DNA from: Mycobacterium ahvazicum
GTDB lineage: Bacteria; Actinomycetota; Actinomycetes; Mycobacteriales; Mycobacteriaceae
Direction of reading: 5' to 3'
Length of the DNA: 64,000 nucleotides
Assembly: GCF_900176255.2 (NCBI RefSeq)
Contig: NZ_FXEG02000005.1
Coordinates: forward strand, 62,001 to 126,000
The translations under genes were made by a program, and so were the position numbers. The notes beneath the pieces are model-generated. The model did no database searches. It was not told the origin of the DNA and saw only the letters and a program-made list of their open reading frames with translations. This document shows positions 34,856 through 43,261 of this stretch, piece by piece (position 1 is the first letter of the stretch; each line of letters opens with the position of its first letter).

Positions 34856-35857
34856 TTACCCCTCATTTGCCTTGCGGCGCTTGGCCGCTAGTGATGCCAA
34901 GCGCTGTAACACCGGCGGTGGAAGCACACGTGCGACGAGCACCATCGCCTTTTGACCCGTCGTCAACGGCCATGCCCCGCCCCGCATCGACCCCTGTTTG
35001 GGGATGCCGAGCACCGTGCGCGACAGGTGGTGCATGCCCGCTGCCGGAAGAATTCGATTGGCGGCCAACAGCATTGACGCGTCTGGACCGACACCGCGGC
35101 GGCGGTACGGCGCCTCGTCGGCCAGTGCCTTGACCAGCCCGTCGGTGAATCGCTCCGGGGCTCGGGCGAAGCTCACCGCGAACCTCCCCCGGCTGTTCAT
35201 CGTGTTGTGCAGCCGCGCGTACGGCCCATCGAAATTGCGGTCGTCGATAGTGCCGGCGTCGGTGATGATTTCGGTGTCGTAGGTGCCCGACACCAGGGTG
35301 GTGACACCCAGGCCGAAGGGCGCGATCTCGCACGCCATCGATTCGGCCCACCGCTCCAGCGCGCCCTTGGCCGCCGAGTACGGCGCGGTGCCGGGCTGAC
35401 CGCGCACCCCGGCCGCGCTGGAGACCAGCACGATGCGCCCCTGACCGGCCGCGCGCATGGACGGCAACAATGCTTTGGTGAGTTCCACCGGTCCCAGGAC
35501 GCTGGTGGCGAACATCCGCTGCCACAGCGCCATATCGGCCTCCTCCACCATCCCGGCGGCGGAGATCCCGGCGTTGTGAACCAGCGCGTAAGGGGCGCCG
35601 ACGGCCTCGTCGATTGCTTTGGCGGCCAAGGGAATCGACGCGAAGTCGGTGAGGTCGAGTTGCACCCCGATCAGCCGGTCGTCGTCAGGCCGCGGCAACC
35701 CTTGGTCCTGAATAGCCTTCCGAAGCAGTGGCATCCCCTTCTCGGGGGTGCGCATCGCCGCGACCACGCGCCACCCCTCGCGATACAGGCGCACGGCTGA
35801 GGCGAATCCGAGTCCGCGGGAGGCGCCGGTGATGACGGCCGAGCGCGGCTCAGCCAT
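34856..35857 (-). CDS. SDR-family oxidoreductase with C-terminal extension
   Basis: 333 residues from the ATG at 35857, preceded by CGGGAGC. Classical SDR: TGASRGLG (residues 10-17), HNAGIS, SSAAG, YSAAK. Unlike usual 250-residue SDRs it has about 80 extra residues ending in a basic hydrophobic segment (QKAMVLVARVLPPPVLQRLASLAAKRRKANEG), which may bind membrane. The start overlaps the AveC-like gene by 8 bases and the stop is 2 bases before the P450 start, so the three are tightly coupled. Confidence 0.9.
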   Translation of the reverse strand: MAEPRSAVITGASRGLGFASAVRLYREGWRVVAAMRTPEKGMPLLRKAIQDQGLPRPDDDRLIGVQLDLTDFASIPLAAKAIDEAVGAPYALVHNAGISAAGMVEEADMALWQRMFATSVLGPVELTKALLPSMRAAGQGRIVLVSSAAGVRGQPGTAPYSAAKGALERWAESMACEIAPFGLGVTTLVSGTYDTEIITDAGTIDDRNFDGPYARLHNTMNSRGRFAVSFARAPERFTDGLVKALADEAPYRRRGVGPDASMLLAANRILPAAGMHHLSRTVLGIPKQGSMRGGAWPLTTGQKAMVLVARVLPPPVLQRLASLAAKRRKANEG

Positions 35858-36989
35858 TCTTGCTCCCGGTCGCGCAAGGGCCTTGGCCCGGCGGCGGCGC
35901 TTCGACATGCGGGCGGCCATTCGGCTCGCCGCTGGCCCAGGTCGACCAGATGCCGACCGAGAAGGGGCCCTGGGCCCCGGCCTTCTCGTAATAGCCCTGC
36001 GGGTCATACACTTTCGCTTCCGGGTACGGCCATGGACAGGCAACCGAGGTCGCCGCGTGGCTGGCCTTGATGGCCCAGAACCAGGCGCCGTAGGCGAAGT
36101 ACGAGACGTTGATGATCGCGAACATCACCAAGAAGGTGCCCAGCACCGGCCGGCGCGGGAAGATTCTCGCCTTGGCGGCCAGCTTCTCTGCCACCGATTT
36201 GCCGGTGTCATCGCGATAACAGAGAATCGCCGCGGGCACCATCACGAAGGTCACCGAGAACGACTCCCAGATCAGCGGGAATTGGAAGGTGGTGCCGGTG
36301 AACACCGATCCCCACGGAATCACCTGCGAATAGATGTACATGCCGGCGTGCACGAGCTGGATCTCCAGCCACGCGTCGAAGATGAAACCGATCACGCACG
36401 TCAGCAGGCCCAGGCTCCACAACGGGTGTCGCGACACGAACGACGTCGGCCCGTACTTGGCCTGCAGCTTACGCAGGATCCAGACCGCCGGAAAGTACGG
36501 CCCGAAATAGAAAGTGACATAGCCGAATACGACGAACGGCTCGACCGTCGGCGACAGCGACACCAGCGGCCAGGACTCCGGCCAGTGGATGAGGTCGGGG
36601 TTGTAGACCGCAAATGGCGACCAGTTCATGATCGGGTCCTGCCACACGATCAGCGTGGTGCACAGGAACATCAGCATGACCGGACTGCCCGGATTGCGGC
36701 GCCAGCCCCGGACGAATACCACCAGCAGCACCAACAGCATGATGATCGTGGAGATGTGCAGGAAGGTGATGTAGTCCAATCCGAAGAGGAACTTCACCGG
36801 CCGCGGCCGGCCCTGCACGTCCGGGTTGGCAACCCGCGGGTCAAGGGCCACACGGCAATTCGCGATGAAGAAGAGCGCGAAGGCCGCCAGCGCGGCACCG
36901 GCGATCCAGCCGCCCCAGCCGCGCCTTTCCGCTCCCGGCGGGGTGGGCGTGCCGTCCGTCTTCAGCGGTGCGGATTGCTCGGTGGACAT
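35850..36989 (-). CDS. AveC-family (spirocyclase-like) multi-pass membrane protein
   Basis: 379 residues from the ATG at 36989. Eight or so hydrophobic segments (about 28-47, 78-100, 106-125, 146-170, 190-212, 238-262, 285-310), with Trp- and Pro-rich loops such as DPIMNWSPFAVYNPDLIHWPESWPLVSLSPTVEP. The pattern fits the AveC/MeiF spirocyclase-type proteins, which shape spiroketals in avermectin and meilingmycin; in mycobacteria the role is unknown. The ATG overlaps the stop of the substrate-binding gene by one base (TGATG). Confidence 0.72.
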   Translation of the reverse strand: MSTEQSAPLKTDGTPTPPGAERRGWGGWIAGAALAAFALFFIANCRVALDPRVANPDVQGRPRPVKFLFGLDYITFLHISTIIMLLVLLVVFVRGWRRNPGSPVMLMFLCTTLIVWQDPIMNWSPFAVYNPDLIHWPESWPLVSLSPTVEPFVVFGYVTFYFGPYFPAVWILRKLQAKYGPTSFVSRHPLWSLGLLTCVIGFIFDAWLEIQLVHAGMYIYSQVIPWGSVFTGTTFQFPLIWESFSVTFVMVPAAILCYRDDTGKSVAEKLAAKARIFPRRPVLGTFLVMFAIINVSYFAYGAWFWAIKASHAATSVACPWPYPEAKVYDPQGYYEKAGAQGPFSVGIWSTWASGEPNGRPHVEAPPPGQGPCATGSKNG

Positions 36990-38107
36990 CAGTTTTCCTC
37001 CCCGAAGCGATCCACCAGATGCGAGTTGATCCCGTCGGCGTCGAGAGTCCGAGCCACCAGGTACCCGGCACCCATCCAGGCCCGGCGGGTCCATTTGCCG
37101 AACGACACTCGAGTCCCGGGCGCGCCCGACGCGGCGGGCATCATCTTGACCCGCTCGAGGGCCTCCTTGACGCCACGGGGACTGAGCGGATGGGCGTCGG
37201 TGAACGCGCGCACGAGGGTCGCGGCGACGTCACGGTTGACCACCGTCACGCAGAACTCGGGACGACTGCCGTTGTACTTCTTGGCGTAGGTGTCGAGGAA
37301 TTCCTGGCCGATCCGGTTCGCCTCGTCGTACTGGTCGACACCGGTCCAGCCCATGAACGCGTTCCACATGATGGGGTTGACCCAGGCGTTCTGCCACGCG
37401 GTGGTGGTGAAGCGCGGCGGATCCCAACCGAGCGCTTCGAGCGCCGGGTTGATGAAGACGACGCCGAAGCCGAATCCCAGGTGCACGATCGCCTCGGCTT
37501 TGGCCTCGTGCAGCGCCGCAACGGCGGCGTTGATGTCCTGCGCCGTCTGGGCGATCGAAACCTCGGCCACGATGCGAATCCCCTTGCGCCGGCAGGCACT
37601 TCGCAGGTTCTTCAGGTAGCTCTCGCCAATCAGGCTCTGCTCGACCAGCACCCCGATCTCGGCGAGCCCACGCTTGGCGATCAGGTCGGCCAAGAAGATC
37701 GGCTCGTCGGTCATCGACCCCTGCGGGAAGGCGAATGTCCACTCGCCCAGCCAGTCGTCGGTGCCGGTGACGCTGATGGCCGGCACCTTGAACCGGTCCT
37801 CGATCGCTTCACGCACCGGCACGCAGTTGTCGGTGATGTTGGGGCCGAAGACGACCAGGCAGCCCTCGTCGACCAGTTCGGCGTAGGCATCGATGACCGC
37901 CTTGACCGAACCCTTGGGCAGACCCTCCACTTCGCGATAGATCATCTGCACCGGACGGTCCATCAGGCCCTGCTCGACCGCCTCTTCGAAGATCAAGTCG
38001 AAGGTCTGGGTGAAGGAGGCGAACAGCTCCTCGGGGAAGCCCGGCGGCAGCTTGAAGTCCATCAAATAGCCGACCTTGATCGGCTCAGCACTGCTTTCGT
38101 AGGACAT
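36989..38107 (-). CDS. Periplasmic-binding-fold (urea/amide/branched-chain type) protein without signal peptide
   Basis: 372 residues beginning MSYESSAEPIKVGYLMDFKLPPG, preceded by GGGAGG. The Peripla_BP_6 fold is visible: IKVGYLMDF first strand, CLVVFGPNITDNCVPVREAIEDRFKVPAISVTGTDDWLG, IGVLVEQSLIGESYLKNL and AEAIVHLGFGFGV. There is no signal peptide or lipobox and no ABC permease or ATPase nearby, so it should stay in the cytosol and bind, sense or deliver a ligand. It is first in the operon with the AveC-like, SDR and P450 genes, behind a promoter and operator at 38151-38197. Confidence 0.85.
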   Translation of the reverse strand: MSYESSAEPIKVGYLMDFKLPPGFPEELFASFTQTFDLIFEEAVEQGLMDRPVQMIYREVEGLPKGSVKAVIDAYAELVDEGCLVVFGPNITDNCVPVREAIEDRFKVPAISVTGTDDWLGEWTFAFPQGSMTDEPIFLADLIAKRGLAEIGVLVEQSLIGESYLKNLRSACRRKGIRIVAEVSIAQTAQDINAAVAALHEAKAEAIVHLGFGFGVVFINPALEALGWDPPRFTTTAWQNAWVNPIMWNAFMGWTGVDQYDEANRIGQEFLDTYAKKYNGSRPEFCVTVVNRDVAATLVRAFTDAHPLSPRGVKEALERVKMMPAASGAPGTRVSFGKWTRRAWMGAGYLVARTLDADGINSHLVDRFGEEN

Positions 38108-38150
38108 CTGACCTCCCGGCTGACCCGCTCACTCGCAACCATCCATGGCA

Positions 38151-38197
38151 GACCTAATATTTGTTCAGACCGTAACGGGGGCGGTCTGCAACGTCAA
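38151..38197 (-). promoter_or_regulatory. Promoter plus operator (site 2) of the substrate-binding/AveC/SDR/P450 operon
   Basis: Minus strand: -35 TTGACG (38192-38197), 17-base spacer, -10 TACGGT (38169-38174), then the palindrome GACCTAATATTTGTTC on the plus strand at 38151-38166, covering the predicted start near 38161. One mismatch to GAMCARATATYTGKTC. The layout is the same as at 40878-40923. Confidence 0.7.
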
Positions 38198-38201
38198 CCA
38201 T

Positions 38202-39032
38202 CTACCCGCCGCCACCCAGGTAGACCTCGACCATCTCCCCCAGCGCGCGACCCACGGCGACGTCGTCGGTGAGCGGTGCGGTGATCGCGGCCCGCGCCGC
38301 CTCTTGCATGCTCAGCCCCTCGGCGATCAGTTGGCCCGCCGCGATCAGCAGGCGCGTCGATGCGACCTCGCGCAGGCCACCGGTTTCCAGCCGGCGGATG
38401 GCCTGGCCGAAACGCACCAGCTCGGCCGCGGTGGCGGCGTCCACACCCGCCTCATGCGCGACGATGCCTTCTTCGACATCGGCTGCGGGGAAACCGAATT
38501 CGATGGCCACCATGCGTTGACGGGTCGAATCCTTGAGGTCCTTGAGCACGCTTTGATAGCCGGGGTTGTAGGACACCACCAAGCCGAAGCCGGGTGCCGC
38601 GTCCAGTGTGATGCCGAGGCGCTCGATCGGCAGCTGCCGCCGGTGATCGGCGAGCGGATGCAGCACCACGGTGGTGTCCTGCCGCGCTTCCACGACTTCG
38701 TCCAGATAGCAGATCGCGCCCTCGCGCACCGCACGGGTCAGCGGGCCGTCCGCCCACACCGTTTCGTCACCCCGCAGCAGATACCGTCCGACCAGGTCCG
38801 CCGTGGTGAGGTCGTCGTGGCAGGACACGGTGATCAGCGGCCGGCCCAGGTCATGAGCCATCGCCTCGACAAAGCGGGTCTTGCCGCAACCCGTCGGCCC
38901 CTTCAACACCAGCGCCAGACCCTGGCGGTAGGCGGCCTTGAAAATCGCCTCTTCGCCGCCGACCGCCCGGTAATAGGGCCGTATGTCGGGAGCCGCGCCG
39001 TTGCGGCAAGCGGCCCCGGACTCGTTGGTCAT
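38202..39032 (-). CDS. MoxR/NorQ/CbbQ-type AAA+ ATPase
   Basis: 276 residues from the ATG at 39032, with GAGGGGA upstream. Walker A GPTGCGKT (residues 45-52), Walker B AICYLDEVVEA, sensor-1 VVSYNPGY, and the AAA_lid with RRLETGGLREVASTRLLIAAGQLI. NorQ/CbbQ/NirQ proteins pair with VWA proteins to insert metals or remodel inhibited metalloenzymes (NO reductase, Rubisco). The VWA partner is encoded just upstream at 39166. An extended open frame above 39032 is not coding because a promoter lies there. Confidence 0.9.
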   Translation of the reverse strand: MTNESGAACRNGAAPDIRPYYRAVGGEEAIFKAAYRQGLALVLKGPTGCGKTRFVEAMAHDLGRPLITVSCHDDLTTADLVGRYLLRGDETVWADGPLTRAVREGAICYLDEVVEARQDTTVVLHPLADHRRQLPIERLGITLDAAPGFGLVVSYNPGYQSVLKDLKDSTRQRMVAIEFGFPAADVEEGIVAHEAGVDAATAAELVRFGQAIRRLETGGLREVASTRLLIAAGQLIAEGLSMQEAARAAITAPLTDDVAVGRALGEMVEVYLGGGG

Positions 39033-39057
39033 GACGTCCCCTCTGCCGGATTCTTGG

Positions 39058-39086
39058 AGCCTATCCGGAACAGATGTTTGTTTCAA
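39058..39086 (-). promoter_or_regulatory. Promoter with operator in the spacer (site 3), for the AAA ATPase gene
   Basis: Minus strand: -35 TTGAAA (39081-39086), 17-base spacer, -10 TAGGCT (39058-39063). The spacer overlaps the palindrome GAACAGATGTTTGTTT (plus strand, 39068-39083), two mismatches to consensus. Predicted leader about 20 bases. Confidence 0.65.
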
Positions 39087-39165
39087 GAGCGCTGACTCCA
39101 GTCGCATCTCGACGGCGTACACGAACTGCCCTCGGGGACATGGCATCAGCGCGAAGCCGCCCCAA

Positions 39166-40860
39166 TCAGGCGCTCACCCTCCGGCGCACCTCCGCCGCGC
39201 GCAACGCGGATCGGAACAGCGGTCCGATCACCCCGGCCAGCTGATCGGGGCGCGCGATCGTGGCGTGTGCGGTGCTGCCGAACACCCGGCGCAACGACGC
39301 CACATCCGTGCCGGCGCCGATCGTCAAGCACACGCAACCGGTCCCCCGGCGCCGTGCCTCGGTCAGCGCGCGCCGGGCGTCGGCGGCACCATAGGCCCGC
39401 TCGTAGCCGTGGTCGTAGGCGAGGCCGTCGGATAGCACCACCAGGAGTCGCCGGGAGGTGCCGCCGCGCACCTCCAGCACCGACGAGCCGTGCCGGATGG
39501 CCGCTCCGAGCCGGGAGTAGGCACCGGGTTCCAGGCTGTTGAGCCGCCTGATGATGTGGGCGTCGAGAGGGTCGTCAAATCGCTTGACCGGCACCATGGT
39601 TACCGCCGTGCGCCCCTGCGAGTAATAGGCGTAGAGGCAGACCCGGTCACCGAGGTCGTGCAGCGCGACGGTCAGGTTCGCGACCGCGGCGCGCTGCTGT
39701 TCGTGCACCGTGCGCCCGAGCGTGCCGGGCTCGGCCGCCGACCCCGACACATCGAGAAGCAGCAACACCGACAGGTCGCGCCGGCGCCGCAAGCTATCGG
39801 AGTACACCGACTCGTCGGGGACCGATCCGGCCCGTATCTCGACGCGGGCTTCGACGGCGGCGTCGATGTCGATGTCGTCGCCCTGCGACTGCCGGCGGCG
39901 ACGGTGTAGTCCCATGCCGAGCCGCGACAGCGGCCGACGTACCCCGACGGCGGCGTCGATCGCCTGGGTCGCCGAGACCTTGACCTCGGGCTCGACCTCC
40001 CGCACCGTGCACCAGGCGGGCCGATAGCGCTTGCGCGCGACATCCCATTCCGGATACCGCACCCCGTCGGCCGCGGCCTCTTCGTCTTTGATCTCCTCGC
40101 TCACAGTCGAGGCCAGCGACGACACGGCATGTAGGCCGCGCTTAGCGGAGTTGGTGCGATGCGTGGGGGCGTCCGCGCCGGGCGGCCCGCCGCCGCTGCC
40201 GGTCTTGCGGGCCGACGACAACATCTTCTTCAGCCACTTGCCGATGAAGCCGCCGCCACCGACCGGGCTGGTGAAAAGGTCAGGATCGTCGGAGTCGTCC
40301 ACCTCGCCGTCGTCGAGCTCCGCCAGCTCGCGCGGGCCGCGGCTGCGCGGGACATGCCCAGCACTGGCCTGCTCGTCCTGTTTGGTCACCCGGGCGCACG
40401 CGGCCATCACCTTGGCCGCACGGATCACGCCGAAGGCGGGCTGCGGGTCGGCGACCGGAGCCCGCCCGGCGGCCAGGGCCAGCGACGCTGCGGGCGAGTC
40501 GCTGCGACTCGCGATGTCGCGCTTGCCCAACGACGCCAAAACCGTTGGTAGCAAATGCTCATTGGCGACCAGGGCGCGGTGGCTCTCGATCGCGAGGTAG
40601 CGCTTGGCCAGCCGGGGGTGGTGCACCAACGAGCCCACCACGTCGGGCTCCAGGCTGCCGGCCGCGATCATCGACGCCTGTACCGCGATGGCTTCGAGTT
40701 TCGGGCGGGCAGGGGCGCCGGCATCGACGTAAATCGCCTTACCGTCCGTCCAGGCCGGCTCACCGGGTGACAGCCCGGCAACCGCGATTGCCCGGCCCGC
40801 CAATGCGGAGGCGAGCATGCCCAGGGCCTGCAACCGCTCGGCACCAGAGTCGTCCGCCAC
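39166..40860 (-). CDS. VWA-domain protein, NorD/CbbO-like cochaperone
   Basis: 564 residues if started at the GTG at 40860, which has GGAGG 4 bases upstream and lies 28 bases after the predicted transcription start. The C-terminal VWA domain (from about residue 360) has the MIDAS motif DVSGS beginning at Asp370, then a conserved Ser/Thr and SDGLAYDHGYERAYG. The N-terminal half is Ala-rich with acidic linkers, as in NorD and CbbO. Together with the AAA ATPase it should activate a metalloenzyme, but no known client is encoded nearby. Longer starts at 40896 and 40974 fall inside duplicated operator DNA and are rejected. Confidence 0.87.
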   Translation of the reverse strand: MADDSGAERLQALGMLASALAGRAIAVAGLSPGEPAWTDGKAIYVDAGAPARPKLEAIAVQASMIAAGSLEPDVVGSLVHHPRLAKRYLAIESHRALVANEHLLPTVLASLGKRDIASRSDSPAASLALAAGRAPVADPQPAFGVIRAAKVMAACARVTKQDEQASAGHVPRSRGPRELAELDDGEVDDSDDPDLFTSPVGGGGFIGKWLKKMLSSARKTGSGGGPPGADAPTHRTNSAKRGLHAVSSLASTVSEEIKDEEAAADGVRYPEWDVARKRYRPAWCTVREVEPEVKVSATQAIDAAVGVRRPLSRLGMGLHRRRRQSQGDDIDIDAAVEARVEIRAGSVPDESVYSDSLRRRRDLSVLLLLDVSGSAAEPGTLGRTVHEQQRAAVANLTVALHDLGDRVCLYAYYSQGRTAVTMVPVKRFDDPLDAHIIRRLNSLEPGAYSRLGAAIRHGSSVLEVRGGTSRRLLVVLSDGLAYDHGYERAYGAADARRALTEARRRGTGCVCLTIGAGTDVASLRRVFGSTAHATIARPDQLAGVIGPLFRSALRAAEVRRRVSA

Positions 40861-40877
40861 CCCACCTCCGACCTGCT

Positions 40878-40923
40878 GACCAAATATCTGTTCCACCGTA
40901 AGGTGCGGCTCGACGACAGTCAA
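40878..40923 (-). promoter_or_regulatory. Promoter plus perfect operator (site 4) of the VWA gene
   Basis: Minus strand: -35 TTGACT (40918-40923), 17-base spacer, -10 TACGGT (40895-40900), followed by GACCAAATATCTGTTC at 40878-40893 (plus strand), which fits GAMCARATATYTGKTC with no mismatch and covers the predicted start near 40888. Together with site 5 it is part of a 35-base direct repeat. Confidence 0.72.
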
Positions 40924-40953
40924 CGAAATGGGAGCCGTTATGCCTGGAGGTTG

Positions 40954-40982
40954 TTGACCAAAAAAATGCTCCACCGTAAAGT
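40954..40982 (+). promoter_or_regulatory. Promoter with operator in the spacer (site 5), for the acyl-CoA dehydrogenase operon
   Basis: Plus strand: -35 TTGACC (40954-40959), 17-base spacer, -10 TAAAGT (40977-40982). The operator-like GACCAAAAAAATGCTC (40956-40971) is a degenerate copy of site 4; the shared stretch runs on as TCCACCGTAA(G/A)GT. Predicted start near 40989, leader about 36 bases. Confidence 0.68.
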
Positions 40983-41024
40983 CCGGGCTAAGTCGCAGTT
41001 AGCCACGACCAGAGTCAAGGAACA

Positions 41025-42179
41025 GTGGACTTCTCCTATCCGGCGGAATTGGAACAGTTCCGCGTCGAGCTGCGCGAGTGGCTGTCGGCAAACCTCACCG
41101 ACGAGCTGGTGGCCGCCCGCCGGAACCTGGGACGCGACGACGCGACCTTCGAGATGATGCGCACCTGGAACGCGACGATGGCCGACGCGGGCTGGGCCGC
41201 CGTGTCCTGGCCGCGCGAATACGGCGGCCGTGGGGCGACGGTGCTCGAGCAGCTCGTCTACACCGAGGAGACCACCCGCGCGCGGGCGCCCATGCCGCTC
41301 AATGTCATTGGGATGAACAACATCGCTCCCGCGATCATGCAGTACGGCAGCGAAGACCAGAAGACGACGCTGCTGCGCCGGATGATGCGTGCCGACGACA
41401 TTTGGTGCCAGGGCATGTCGGAACCCGAGGCCGGATCCGATCTCGCCTCGCTGCGTACCCGGGCGGTGCGTGACGGCGACGGCTTCGTCGTCAACGGTCA
41501 GAAGATCTGGACCTCGCTCGGGCATCGGGCGAACTGGTGCCAGCTGTATGTGCGCACCGATCCCGATGTCCCCAAGCACCAGGGCATCTCCTGCCTGATC
41601 CTCGACATGAAGCTGCCCGGCATCGAGGTCCGTCCGCTGGTCACGCTCAACGGCGACACGGATTTCGCCGAGGTGTTCTTTCACGACGTGCGGGTGCCGG
41701 CCGACGCGTTGCTCGGGCCGCTCAACGGCGGTTGGCAGGTGGCCACCACCACGCTCAGTCACGAACGCGCCGGCGCCGCACGGCTGTACGCCGAGATGCA
41801 GGTCCGGCTCGAAGAACTCGTGGACGACATCGCCGCGCACAGCGACGGACTCGACGACCCCGTGACGCTGAGGCGCCTCGGCGAAATCGGGCTGCGCATC
41901 AAGTATCTCGAGGTGCTCTGCCAGCGGTCCATCTCGGCGACGCTGCACGGCGGGTCAGAAATAACAGCGGTCGGATCGGCCAGCCTCGCCAAGACGGTGT
42001 GGGGTGAGATCGGGCAGGACATGGCCGCACTGGCCTTCGACGTGCTGGGTACCCGCGGCACCAACGCCGCGTGGGCGAACTACCGTCTCACCTCACGCTC
42101 GCTGACCATCGCCGGCGGAACGAGCCAGATCAACAAGAACATCACCGCCCAACGCGTATTGGGATTGCCGCGCAAATGA
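41025..42179 (+). CDS. Acyl-CoA dehydrogenase, subunit 1 of a heteromeric pair
   Basis: 384 residues from a GTG preceded by AAGGA. Full ACAD fold: N-terminal helices, MSEPEAGSDLASLRTRAVRDGDGFVVNGQKIWTSLG (FAD-contacting strand), VFFHDVRVPADALLG and C-terminal GGTSQINKNITAQRVLGLPRK. It is coupled by ATGA to a second, diverged ACAD gene; such pairs in mycobacteria (FadE26/27, FadE28/29, FadE17/18) form alpha2-beta2 enzymes that dehydrogenate sterol side-chain or other bulky CoA esters. The first gene of the operon behind site 5. Confidence 0.92.
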   Translation: MDFSYPAELEQFRVELREWLSANLTDELVAARRNLGRDDATFEMMRTWNATMADAGWAAVSWPREYGGRGATVLEQLVYTEETTRARAPMPLNVIGMNNIAPAIMQYGSEDQKTTLLRRMMRADDIWCQGMSEPEAGSDLASLRTRAVRDGDGFVVNGQKIWTSLGHRANWCQLYVRTDPDVPKHQGISCLILDMKLPGIEVRPLVTLNGDTDFAEVFFHDVRVPADALLGPLNGGWQVATTTLSHERAGAARLYAEMQVRLEELVDDIAAHSDGLDDPVTLRRLGEIGLRIKYLEVLCQRSISATLHGGSEITAVGSASLAKTVWGEIGQDMAALAFDVLGTRGTNAAWANYRLTSRSLTIAGGTSQINKNITAQRVLGLPRK

Positions 42180-43261
42180 ACCTCGAACTCACCGACGAAC
42201 AGGTCGCGCTGCGCGACACCACCCGGCGCTTTCTTGCTGACAAGGCACCGATTTCGGGTCACGTGCGCGAGTTGCTCGACGATCCGGCCGGTGTCGACGA
42301 CGCGGTCTGGCGCGGCCTGGCCGACCTCGGTACCACCGGCCTGTTGGTGCCGGAGGAACACGGCGGCGCCGGGATGACGATGGTCGAGGCCGGCGTCGTG
42401 GCCGAAGAGCTGGGCGCCGCCCTGCACCCGGGGCCCTGGCTGTCGACGGCCGTCGCCGCGCCGCGCACCCTGACCCGGCTGTGCGACAACGACGCTGTCG
42501 CAACGATTCTGGCCGGAATCGCCGACGGAACGATCATCGCCACGGTCAGCTTCCTGGACTTCGCGAACGTCGCGGCGGACGACGACGGACTGCTGCGCGG
42601 CGAACTCGGCGGTGTGCCCGACGCCGCGGCGGCCGACGTCGTGCTGGTTCTGTCCGAAAGATCAAGCGGCACAGGTCTTTTCGCCGTGCGCACCGACTCC
42701 CCCGGCTTTGCCGTGCAACCCGAGCGCGGTATCGACCAGACCCGCAAACAGTTTCGCGTCCGGCTCGACAACACACCAGGGCAACGGCTGGCCACAGCCA
42801 CACCCGCCGACGTGGCGGCGGTGATCGACGACCTGCTGATCGCCACGGCCGCCGACGCGCTGGGTGCCGCGCGGGCCGTGATGGACCTCGCCGTCGAATA
42901 CGCAAAATTCAGAAAGCAATTCGGTCAGGTCATCGGGTCGTTTCAGGCGGTCCAGCACTTGTGCGTCGATATGTACGAGACCGTCGAACTGGCCCGCAGT
43001 GGTGTGGTGCACGCGCTGTGGGCCGCCGACGCGCTTGGATCCGACGAACGCCATCTCGCCGCCCTTCGGGCCAAAGCATTCGCCGGACGACTGGCCACCG
43101 TCGGCGACACCGCGATCCAGGTGTTCGGCGGCATCGGCTACACCTGGGAACACGATGCGCACCTGTACCTCAAGCGACTGCTGAGCTGGAGCGCACTTCT
43201 CGGCGGATCCGACCGGTATCTCACCGAACTCGGTGCGCGCCTTGCGAACAGGAGCACCTGA
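42176..43261 (+). CDS. Acyl-CoA dehydrogenase, subunit 2 of a heteromeric pair
   Basis: 361 residues. N-terminus MNLELTDEQVALRDTTRRFLADKAP, then EEHGGAGMTMVEAGVVAEELGAALHPGPWLSTAVAAPRTL, a poorly conserved middle beta-domain, and the FAD-binding C-terminal domain ending IQVFGGIGYTWEHDAHLYLKRL. The GYTWEHDAHLYLKR element and the weak FAD-binding middle are typical of the second subunit of heteromeric steroid-type ACADs. It overlaps the genes on both sides (ATGA before, TGATG after). Confidence 0.9.
   Translation: MNLELTDEQVALRDTTRRFLADKAPISGHVRELLDDPAGVDDAVWRGLADLGTTGLLVPEEHGGAGMTMVEAGVVAEELGAALHPGPWLSTAVAAPRTLTRLCDNDAVATILAGIADGTIIATVSFLDFANVAADDDGLLRGELGGVPDAAAADVVLVLSERSSGTGLFAVRTDSPGFAVQPERGIDQTRKQFRVRLDNTPGQRLATATPADVAAVIDDLLIATAADALGAARAVMDLAVEYAKFRKQFGQVIGSFQAVQHLCVDMYETVELARSGVVHALWAADALGSDERHLAALRAKAFAGRLATVGDTAIQVFGGIGYTWEHDAHLYLKRLLSWSALLGGSDRYLTELGARLANRST

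Noticed and set aside
40861..40974. N-terminal extension of the VWA protein from GTG 40974 or 40896
   Set aside because: These codons overlap promoter boxes and operators that are repeated as DNA; the GTG at 40860 has a good ribosome site.
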